Source: Betaproteobacteria bacterium (GTDB lineage: Bacteria; Pseudomonadota; Gammaproteobacteria; Burkholderiales; Burkholderiaceae_C). Taken from it: 39,945 bases of DNA. The position numbers and the translations under genes were made by a program. The number at the start of each line of letters is the position of its first letter. Position 1 is the stretch's first letter. The notes below the pieces were generated by a model. It searched no databases. It worked only from the letters and a program-made list of their open reading frames with translations, and had not been told where the DNA came from. Shown here piece by piece: positions 24,721 to 31,849 of the stretch. Location of the stretch: contig RFYV01000026.1 in NCBI GenBank assembly GCA_009921265.1, forward strand, positions 1 to 39,945. The letters are read 5' to 3'.

Positions 24721-25176
24721 TTGAATTTACCCCCGCACCAGATGGTCATGACCCTCTTAATGACGCCTGACATGGCCAACTTTTCGGGCAATGTTCATGG
24801 AGGCACGCTACTCAAACTTCTTGATGAGGTAGCCTACGCATGTGCGAGTCGATACGCGGGCACCTATGTGGTGACCATGAGTGTTGATCAAGTTATTTTT
24901 AAAGAACCCGTGCATATCGGCGAGATTGTTAACTTCATGGCGTCCATCAATCGAACCGGCAAAACCTCAATGGAGGTGGGCGTCAAGGTGGTTGCAGAAA
25001 ATATACAAACGCAACAATTGCGACACGTCAACAGTTGTTACTTAACGATGGTGGCGATGGGCACTGATAAAAAACCCATTCCAGTCAAACCTTTTGCTCC
25101 CCAAACACCCGAAGAAATTCGAAGGCATGACGAAGCAGAAAAACGTATTGAGTTGCGCAAGGCTTTCAAAAAATAA
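24721..25176 (+). CDS. Acyl-CoA thioesterase, hotdog fold
   Basis: A 151-residue YciA/BFIT-like thioesterase hydrolysing acyl-CoA in the cytoplasm. The signature GNVHGGTLLKLLDEVAY (Asn24, His26-Gly-Gly, Asp35) and the strand VTMSVDQVIFKEPVHIGE define the family, and the C-terminus is a charged helix (RRHDEAEKRIELRKAFKK). The start is a TTG at 24721, supported by AGGA seven bases upstream; the first in-frame ATG comes seven codons later. A SulP-type transporter gene follows 20 bases downstream. Confidence 0.9.
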   Translation: MNLPPHQMVMTLLMTPDMANFSGNVHGGTLLKLLDEVAYACASRYAGTYVVTMSVDQVIFKEPVHIGEIVNFMASINRTGKTSMEVGVKVVAENIQTQQLRHVNSCYLTMVAMGTDKKPIPVKPFAPQTPEEIRRHDEAEKRIELRKAFKK

Positions 25177-25196
25177 TACCCAAAGGGAGTTCTGAA

Positions 25197-27401
25197 ATGA
25201 CGGTTTCCACACTCAAACACAACATGAGTGGCGATATTTGGGGTGGGTTTGCAGCTATGCTCGTTGCACTGCCTTCTGCGATTGCATTCGGGGTCACCAT
25301 CTTTGCACCTCTTGGAAGTGAATTTGGCGCCAAGGGTGCACTTGCTGGCATGCTAGGCGTCACTGCATTGGGTTTGATTGCCGCCATCTTTGGTGGCACT
25401 CAACGATTGATCTCTGCGCCTTGTGCACCTGCTGCCGCGGTCTTATCGGCCATTGCGATTGAATACACACGACAAAACATGACACCTGAAATGATTGTGC
25501 TTTGTTTGTTTTTAATTGCACTCAGTGCAAGTCTTGGACAAATTTTATTTGGCGTCCTCAAAATTGGACGACTGATGCGTTACATGCCCTATACCGTGGT
25601 GAGCGGTTACTTGAGTGGTGTTGGAATCGTCGTGATATTGAGTCAAATCCCCAAATGGCTTGCAACACCTAAAGGAACAAACTGGTGGCAAAGTTTAATC
25701 AGCCCCGATTTGTGGCAACTCCCCAGTCTATTGATTGGACTTGTAACAGGTTTGGCCATGATTTATGGACCGAAGTTAACGCATAAAGTTCCTGCGGTCA
25801 TCATTGGACTGGCGGGTGGAATAATCACTTATTGGTTGCTAGCGTTCAATCAATGGCCTATTCTTTTGAATATAGAAAACAATCCATTTGTGATTGGTCA
25901 TCTGTCGGCCGATTTCAATGGCATGGTCGATAACATTCAAGGACTTTGGCAAAGTTTATTTGTCAATGCAATTCCAAGGTGGGATCAAATCTTAGTGCCC
26001 GCTATCACTTTAGCGGTTCTGTTATCGATTGATACGCTTAAAACCTGTCTGGTTCTGGATGCGCTCACAGGATCGCGTCACAACTCCAATCAAGAACTCA
26101 TCGGTCAAGGGCTTGGCAATCTCACATCTACTCTTTTAGGCGGCGCGCCCGGTGCTGGAACCATGGGTGCCACTTTGGTTAACAAAGCCAGTGGGGGTGA
26201 GACTTTTTTATCGGGAGTTTTTCAAGGTGTTTGGGCTTTGCTGGCAGTTATTTTTTTGACGCCACTGATTGCATGGATACCCACAGCCTCGCTGGCAGCT
26301 TTGCTTTTGGTGATAGGTTATCGCATGATTGATGTGCATAGTTTTAAATTACTCAAATCAAACGATACGTGGTTAGATTTTGGCGTGATTGTGTTGGTGA
26401 TCATCGTTGCCAACACAGTCAGCTTGATTGCAGCATCCGGATTGGGTGTGCTGCTTGCAATTTTGTTGTTTATTTCTGAACAAGTCAATTCCAGCAACAT
26501 CAAGCAAAAAAGTTTTGGCGACCAACGTTTTTCAAAACGTGTCCGAACAAGACAAGAAATTGAAATCCTAAAAAAAGATAGTCGAACCAATGTGATTATT
26601 GAGTTACAAGGAAGTTTATTTTTTGGTACCACCGATCAACTCTTTGTGGCTTTAGAAGAAGACTTAAAAACAGCCAAATTTTTAATTTTAGATTTCAAAC
26701 GGGTGCAATCTTTAGACTTTACAGCAGGTCATATGCTCGAGCGATTTGAACAAACCTTGCGCGAAAGAGGTGCAAAATTAGTGTTAAGTAGGCTTCCAGA
26801 AAAAACGATAGCAGGTAAAAACATAAAAACTTACATCAATCATGTGGGTCTGCAAAATTCAGAGGTGACTCATTTATTTGACGATCTGTTAGACGCTTTG
26901 GAGTGGGTAGAAAATGAAACCCTTAACAACAGTCATCTCAAAATGGAGTATACGGACGACTTGAGTTTGAATCACTTTGAGTTATTTAAAAATCTTGAAT
27001 CCAATGAAATCCAAATACTTGAAACCATTATTCAGCACCAATATTTCAAAAAAGGTGAAGTGATTTTTAAAGTGGGGAAATCGGGCCAGCAACTCATGAT
27101 GATTTCCAATGGATTGGTTCGCATCAGTATTCAAACGCCTGAAAATCACACATCCCACTTAACAACCTTGGGAAAAGGGCAATACTTTGGCGAAATATCT
27201 TTTGTTGACTTGGAAAATCGATCGGCAGACGCGATTGCAATAGAGGATACGCACTTGATTTGTATCTATCGCTCAGAGTTTGACAGCCTGCTCAAGTATC
27301 AAATGCCAATCATACAAAAAGTTTTTGCTAATATTTCACTTTCATTGGCACATCGATTACGAAATACAACGGATGAAATGCGCCATTTAATGGACGGCTA
27401 A
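25197..27401 (+). CDS. SulP/SLC26 anion transporter with STAS and cyclic-nucleotide-binding domains
   Basis: A 734-residue protein in three parts. Residues 1-430 are the SulP membrane domain (DIWGGFAAMLVALPSAIAFG, GLGNLTSTLLGGAPGAGTMGATLVNKASGG), moving sulfate, bicarbonate or a similar anion. Residues about 460-570 are a STAS domain (VIIELQGSLFFGTTDQL, FLILDFKRVQSLDFTAGHML). Residues about 600-734 are a cNMP-binding domain with the phosphate cassette YFGEISFVDLENRSADA, including Glu666 and Arg675, which contact the ribose and phosphate in active members. So cyclic-nucleotide gating is plausible. An AAAGGGAG site precedes the ATG. It follows the thioesterase closely and is convergent with the DUF1345 gene, three bases away. 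Confidence 0.93.
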   Translation: MTVSTLKHNMSGDIWGGFAAMLVALPSAIAFGVTIFAPLGSEFGAKGALAGMLGVTALGLIAAIFGGTQRLISAPCAPAAAVLSAIAIEYTRQNMTPEMIVLCLFLIALSASLGQILFGVLKIGRLMRYMPYTVVSGYLSGVGIVVILSQIPKWLATPKGTNWWQSLISPDLWQLPSLLIGLVTGLAMIYGPKLTHKVPAVIIGLAGGIITYWLLAFNQWPILLNIENNPFVIGHLSADFNGMVDNIQGLWQSLFVNAIPRWDQILVPAITLAVLLSIDTLKTCLVLDALTGSRHNSNQELIGQGLGNLTSTLLGGAPGAGTMGATLVNKASGGETFLSGVFQGVWALLAVIFLTPLIAWIPTASLAALLLVIGYRMIDVHSFKLLKSNDTWLDFGVIVLVIIVANTVSLIAASGLGVLLAILLFISEQVNSSNIKQKSFGDQRFSKRVRTRQEIEILKKDSRTNVIIELQGSLFFGTTDQLFVALEEDLKTAKFLILDFKRVQSLDFTAGHMLERFEQTLRERGAKLVLSRLPEKTIAGKNIKTYINHVGLQNSEVTHLFDDLLDALEWVENETLNNSHLKMEYTDDLSLNHFELFKNLESNEIQILETIIQHQYFKKGEVIFKVGKSGQQLMMISNGLVRISIQTPENHTSHLTTLGKGQYFGEISFVDLENRSADAIAIEDTHLICIYRSEFDSLLKYQMPIIQKVFANISLSLAHRLRNTTDEMRHLMDG

Positions 27402-27404
27402 AGA

Positions 27405-28097
27405 TTAAATCAGCCCCGAAGCAATATTGATGGTTAAAGCAATTAGCGTTGTATTAAAGAAGAAAGCAAAAATGCAATGCAGCAGTACTGTGCGGCGCAT
27501 GGCAACGCTTGCGACACTGACGTCGGCAGTTTGAGCAGACGTGCCTATGATGCAAGAAAAATATATAAAATCGGAGTAGGTTGGTTTTTCTTCGCCTGGA
27601 AACAAGAGACCAGCATTCATACCATGGTGCTTGGCGTAATAGTAGTCGTGTGCATAATGCTGGGCAAACATCACTTGAGTGAACAACCAAGAAGAAATCA
27701 CAGTGAGGCCCGCCAAAACAATATGCTCGAGCTTGAGTATTCCATGAAGGTTTTTGGCTGACGACAAAAGGCTGACAATAGAGCCCAAACAAATAATGGC
27801 CGAAAGAATCACAAAAATAAGCACCAACCATCGTCCTACGTATTGATCCAATGCACGTCGATGCACATGTTGTTCATGCGTCATCAACAAGATGTGCGTG
27901 GCTAAAAGCAAATAAAGAATAGCGCCACTATTCCAACCCACAATCCAACGAATCGTTGAATTTTGAACGATCTCAATGGGTAGAAAAAAACCAACCACAA
28001 GTCCCACAATCAGACCGATCATCAATCGGGGACGCGAGCGAATCGTTTGACTTAAGTGTTGATAGATGTTTTTCAAAGTTCGCCAATTTGATTCCAC
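27405..28097 (-). CDS. DUF1345 family membrane protein
   Basis: A 230-residue protein with about five to six hydrophobic segments. Family motifs are RLMIGLIVGLVVGFFLP, FAQHYAHDYY and YSDFIYFSCIIGTSAQTADVSV. Function of the family is unknown. The GTG at 28097 overlaps the end of zwf by 25 bases; a TTG at 28076 would reduce the overlap to a few bases. Both options indicate translational coupling to zwf. Confidence 0.88.
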   Translation of the reverse strand: MESNWRTLKNIYQHLSQTIRSRPRLMIGLIVGLVVGFFLPIEIVQNSTIRWIVGWNSGAILYLLLATHILLMTHEQHVHRRALDQYVGRWLVLIFVILSAIICLGSIVSLLSSAKNLHGILKLEHIVLAGLTVISSWLFTQVMFAQHYAHDYYYAKHHGMNAGLLFPGEEKPTYSDFIYFSCIIGTSAQTADVSVASVAMRRTVLLHCIFAFFFNTTLIALTINIASGLI

Positions 28098-29611
28098 GAC
28101 CGACCTGAAGCGTGAAGTAATTGATCGACCTCATTGGGCCCTTGTGATCCAGCTTCATAAAATGCCAATGGCGCATCACCTTGACTCCAAGCCTTTTGCA
28201 AAGGCTCCACAATTTTCCAACCCGCCATCACACTGTCAGATCGCTGGAAAAGAGTAGCGTCGCCAATCATGCAGTCGTATATCAAGGTTTCATAACCAGT
28301 GCTTGGCGCATTTTGAAAATAATCTTTGTAATGAAAGTCCATTTTGACTTGGCCAATATCGATTTTAGGCCCCGGAATTTTGGCGCCAAATGAAAGCGTA
28401 GCACCCTCGTCGGGTTGCAACTTCAAAATTAAAGTATTGGGCTTTAAAGAATCGGTAGCCGTGTTTTTGAATAACGACAAGGGCGGTCTTTTGAATTGAA
28501 TAACGATTTCACTTTTTCGTTGCGCCATGGCTTTGCCTGTTCGCAGATAAAAAGGAACACCTGCCCAGCGCCAATTGTCGACACCCAACTTGAGAGCGAC
28601 GTAGGTTTCTGTTTGACTCTTGGCGTCGACTCCATTTTCTTGGAGATAGCCTGCGTGTTTTTTTCCATCGAGCGCGCCTGGTGAATACTGCGCACGCACG
28701 CTATCGGTGAGTGGATCGACAGCATGCACCGAATGCAAAACTTTTGTTTTTTCGTTGCGCACAGAATCGGCGTCAAAGGACGCAGGGGACTCCATAGCTG
28801 TTAGTGCCAAGAGTTGAAAAACGTGATTGGGCACCATATCGCGCAATGCGCCAGTAGTTTCATAAAACGCTGCGCGACTCTCAACACCCACGGTTTCTGC
28901 AACCGTGATTTGTACATGATCGATGTGATCGCGATTCCATAGGGGCTCAAAAATTCCATTGGCAAATCGCATCAACATGATGTTTTGCACGGTCTCTTTA
29001 CCCAAGAAATGATCCATGCGGTAAATTTGTGACTCTGACAAACTCACACGCAGTTGATCGTTAAGCGATTGTGCGGATGCTAAATCATGACCAAATGGTT
29101 TTTCTACCACCACGCGTCGCCAGTATTGCGCGGTTTCTTGAACCAAGCCAGCATGCCCCAGTTGATCCACAATGCCGCCAAAAAAGCGCGCGCCAACAGC
29201 CAAATAAAACATAACGTTGTCACTGACTTGGTGAGTGGTCTTGAGTTGGCCCAAGCGATTTTTTAATTCAAGATATGATTTTTCTGCTGAAAAATCTAAA
29301 GACATGTACACCATGCTTTTGATCAATCGTGAAAGATTGGCTTCGTCTAAAGTTTGTGCGTAATGCTTATCGGCTGCAAAAGCTTGGATAGCTTGCTCCA
29401 CGTGCGCTTGAAACTGTTGATCGGTCATCTCTAATCGATCCACGCCCACCAAGGCAAAGTTCGCTGGCAATAGACCCGTGCGTGCAAGGTTGTAGAGCGC
29501 AGGCATCAAGAGGCGTTTGGTGAGGTCACCGCCCGCACCAAAAATAACCATGGTACAACTTGGTGCAGGCTCACCTGGGGCTGTGCTGGGGTGTTGAATG
29601 TCTTGTGCCAT
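28073..29611 (-). CDS. zwf: Glucose-6-phosphate 1-dehydrogenase
   Basis: A 512-residue cytosolic enzyme oxidising glucose 6-phosphate to 6-phosphogluconolactone with NADP+ (or NAD+). The nucleotide motif is VIFGAGGDLTKRLLMPALYNL near residues 22-42, the active-site block is YRMDHFLGKETVQN, and the EKPFGHDLASA segment is present. Length is standard. The Thr-Lys-Arg following the glycine motif suits the NADP-type family. No pgl, edd or eda genes are adjacent; the DUF1345 gene overlaps its 3' end. The ribosome-binding site is weak. Confidence 0.97.
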   Translation of the reverse strand: MAQDIQHPSTAPGEPAPSCTMVIFGAGGDLTKRLLMPALYNLARTGLLPANFALVGVDRLEMTDQQFQAHVEQAIQAFAADKHYAQTLDEANLSRLIKSMVYMSLDFSAEKSYLELKNRLGQLKTTHQVSDNVMFYLAVGARFFGGIVDQLGHAGLVQETAQYWRRVVVEKPFGHDLASAQSLNDQLRVSLSESQIYRMDHFLGKETVQNIMLMRFANGIFEPLWNRDHIDHVQITVAETVGVESRAAFYETTGALRDMVPNHVFQLLALTAMESPASFDADSVRNEKTKVLHSVHAVDPLTDSVRAQYSPGALDGKKHAGYLQENGVDAKSQTETYVALKLGVDNWRWAGVPFYLRTGKAMAQRKSEIVIQFKRPPLSLFKNTATDSLKPNTLILKLQPDEGATLSFGAKIPGPKIDIGQVKMDFHYKDYFQNAPSTGYETLIYDCMIGDATLFQRSDSVMAGWKIVEPLQKAWSQGDAPLAFYEAGSQGPNEVDQLLHASGRSWNQIGEL

Positions 29612-29673
29612 AGAGTACTGCTCGTCAATGATGGGTTAAAAAAAAGCGAATCACTTGTAATTTACCACTAACG

Positions 29674-30564
29674 CTACTTCACTGTGGGCGTTTGCCATTG
29701 CCAGTGTGGCAATGAGTTGAGTTTTTGTTGTTGATACTCGTCCACCGCATGCGGCGATTGTCTTTTGGCAGCCACCCATTGGCCCAATAAAAATCCTTTG
29801 GTATCGATGTAATCGTGTGGTACGTTGGTGGTTTGGTGTTCTTTGACGTAATCGAGCAAACTCAAATAACCACGAATCCAATCGATGTATTCGCCTCTAA
29901 CGGGCTTGGGGAAATGGGCCTCTTGAACCGGCGTGGTTAATAAGGCATTGACAAATTCGAGCAACAGCAAATGATGTTCGCCGCGATGCCAATGCGGTTG
30001 TTGATTTTTTTTGAGATACCAACTTTGTTCGCTCTCTAGATGGCATCCAATTAAACCGACTGAGCCTTGAATGATGGCCATCGGGTCGCCATTTGCATAG
30101 GTGGCGATGGTTTTGAATTCTCCATTGGTGTAGCAACAGCCATCATAAAAATACATTTGTTTGTCTTGACCTTGCCAACGAATAGGTACAGTGGTGCCAT
30201 AGGAATGGGTTACGTCGGCCTGGGGTCGTTTGATGTATTGCACTACGCGCGTGTCTTGCAAAATATCGAAGTAATAGGCGTCTGCCCAATATGCGCCCAT
30301 ACAAATACCCAAATACTTGCCACCTTGGCTTAAAAAGTTTTTGATGGCGTCAATGTTTTCTTTTAATAAATATTCAAACGAATCTGCATCGCCCTCGCCG
30401 CCTGGATAAATCACCATTTCGACGTCATCAAAAAAACCGTCTTGAACGGCGTGGCGCGTAAAAATTTTGATGTTGTATTGAGGCGAGAGTGCGCGAACGA
30501 TCCCATTGACAGACTCAACGGAGCATTTTGGGTGATGCAAAAAAATGGCGATGTTTTTTTTCAC
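29674..30564 (-). CDS. BPL_N-domain, class I glutamine-amidotransferase-like protein
   Basis: A 296-residue soluble protein resembling the biotin-protein-ligase N-terminal (BPL_N) family, a branch of the class I glutamine amidotransferase fold. Visible features are VEMVIYPGGEGDADSFEYLL, the nucleophile elbow LGICMGAYWA (Cys88) and the GCHLESEQSWY motif with His175 and Glu177, giving a full Cys-His-Glu triad. The molecule hydrolysed is unknown, and no biotin-ligase domain follows. The start codon is GTG (30564-30562) followed directly by an A8 run. Upstream is a divergent membrane-anchored endonuclease-like gene. Confidence 0.82.
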   Translation of the reverse strand: MKKNIAIFLHHPKCSVESVNGIVRALSPQYNIKIFTRHAVQDGFFDDVEMVIYPGGEGDADSFEYLLKENIDAIKNFLSQGGKYLGICMGAYWADAYYFDILQDTRVVQYIKRPQADVTHSYGTTVPIRWQGQDKQMYFYDGCCYTNGEFKTIATYANGDPMAIIQGSVGLIGCHLESEQSWYLKKNQQPHWHRGEHHLLLLEFVNALLTTPVQEAHFPKPVRGEYIDWIRGYLSLLDYVKEHQTTNVPHDYIDTKGFLLGQWVAAKRQSPHAVDEYQQQKLNSLPHWQWQTPTVK

Positions 30565-30661
30565 TGATTGAGAGTCTAGAAAGATAGCACCATTATCGAG
30601 CTATACAAAACCGCTTAAAATAGATACTATTGATTTATACCTATTTTTGCAGGCTCATTCC

Positions 30662-31234
30662 GTGAAATTCAAAATGTCGGAAAAATCGCTGTTTGCGATT
30701 TTGTTGCGCTCACCTTGGTGGGTTAGCTTTGTGCTCGTTGCCATCATTGCAACGTCAGCCTTTCAATTTTTACCGCAAGCCTACAAGGCTGTCGGCATAT
30801 TATTTAGTTTTCCGTTTGTAGTCATTGGATGTATTGCTGCATGGAAACAAAAAAATGTGCCGAACAAACAACAGAGTGAAAAAATTTTAGAAAAAATATC
30901 TATATTAAATTGGAAAGATTTTTCTACTTTGCTTGAAAAAATATATACCCAACAAGACTATCAAGTCAAAAGAATTGATTTGGAATATGCAGATTTTTCG
31001 ATTACAAAAAAAGGCGTCACCACATTGATCTTTGCTAAACGCTGGAAGGCCGCCACGATTGGCATTGATTATCTAAATGGCTTGAACAAAGCACGGCAAC
31101 AATTGGATGCATCGCACGCTGTGTGTATTAATTTATCGGTGCAAAGTTTAAGTACGCTGGCTTATGCAAAAGAAACTCGCGTCAGTTGGGTGACACTTGA
31201 GCAACTGGTTGCGATGGTGCACAAGAATAGATAA
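30662..31234 (+). CDS. Membrane-anchored Mrr/restriction-endonuclease-like protein
   Basis: A 190-residue protein with two N-terminal hydrophobic helices (PWWVSFVLVAIIATSAF and GILFSFPFVVIGCIAAW), then a soluble domain resembling Mrr-type PD-(D/E)xK nucleases: the NWKDFSTLLEKIYTQQDYQVKR opening and ADFSITKKGVTTLIFAKRWK. In active members the second half reads with an acidic/Gln residue two before the Lys (QxK); here it is Phe-Ala-Lys, so the site looks damaged. GTG 30662 has AGG eight bases upstream; TTG 30647 and ATG 30674 are alternatives. A role in restriction of DNA is doubtful. Confidence 0.7.
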   Translation: MKFKMSEKSLFAILLRSPWWVSFVLVAIIATSAFQFLPQAYKAVGILFSFPFVVIGCIAAWKQKNVPNKQQSEKILEKISILNWKDFSTLLEKIYTQQDYQVKRIDLEYADFSITKKGVTTLIFAKRWKAATIGIDYLNGLNKARQQLDASHAVCINLSVQSLSTLAYAKETRVSWVTLEQLVAMVHKNR

Positions 31235-31387
31235 CTCAAATTATTTGTAAATTTTCCTACTTTTAAGAGACAAGTGAAGGGTTTTCCATCAGTTATTTTC
31301 TCGAAATTGGAGTAATAATTTTTATAGGGCTTGGTTACCGAAACCCGAGCAATCAATCGAAGATTACCCTATCGAAAGGATTTTCAC
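31235..31387 (+). other. Intergenic leader before the molybdenum hydroxylase genes
   Basis: A 153-base gap. It is A/T-rich up to about 31330, with TAATAATTTTTATAG as a possible -10 area, followed by GGTTACCGAAACC, a short imperfect hairpin. No regulator site is identified with confidence. An AAAGG before ATG 31388 is the ribosome-binding site. Confidence 0.35.
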
Positions 31388-31846
31388 ATGAGTTCCGTTT
31401 CTTTCACCATCAATGGCAAAGCCACCAAGGTTGACGTTGAGCCTAAAACCCCCTTGCTTTGGGTGATCCGAGAGCATCTGAATCTCACTGGAACCAAGTT
31501 TGGTTGCGGTATTGCATCATGCGGCGCCTGCACTGTTCATATCAATGGACAATCGGCTCGCTCATGTGCGGTTCCTGCAACCAGCGTTGCTGGTAAAACA
31601 GTGACCACCATCGAAGGCCTCTCTCCTGATGGCAATCATCCCTTACAACGTGCTTGGGTTGCCGAACAAGTTCCTCAATGCGGTTACTGTCAGTCGGGTC
31701 AAATTATGCAAGCGGCCACTTTACTTGCTAAAACTAAAAAACCCACGCATCAACAAATTGTTCAACACATGGATGGCAATATTTGTCGATGTGGCACCTA
31801 CAGTCGAATTGTCAAAGCCATTCAACGCGCAGCGAATGAGGTGTAA
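31388..31846 (+). CDS. iorA: 2Fe-2S subunit of isoquinoline 1-oxidoreductase-like molybdenum hydroxylase
   Basis: A 152-residue small subunit carrying two [2Fe-2S] clusters for electron transfer from the molybdenum site. The plant-type cluster ligands are Cys40, Cys45, Cys48 and Cys60 ([12 protein letters not shown]). The second cluster is Cys98, Cys101, Cys133 and Cys135 ([22 protein letters not shown]). ATG 31388 is used, with AAAGG before it. The large subunit starts three bases after the stop. The two-subunit arrangement without an FAD subunit is that of isoquinoline 1-oxidoreductase and related aldehyde or N-heterocycle hydroxylases. Gene name by family likeness. Confidence 0.9.
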   Translation: MSSVSFTINGKATKVDVEPKTPLLWVIREHLNLTGTKFGCGIASCGACTVHINGQSARSCAVPATSVAGKTVTTIEGLSPDGNHPLQRAWVAEQVPQCGYCQSGQIMQAATLLAKTKKPTHQQIVQHMDGNICRCGTYSRIVKAIQRAANEV

Positions 31847-31849
31847 GCC

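Noticed and set aside
27477-27761. Plus-strand frame opposite the DUF1345 gene
   Set aside because: It is antisense to conserved membrane segments and has no independent support.
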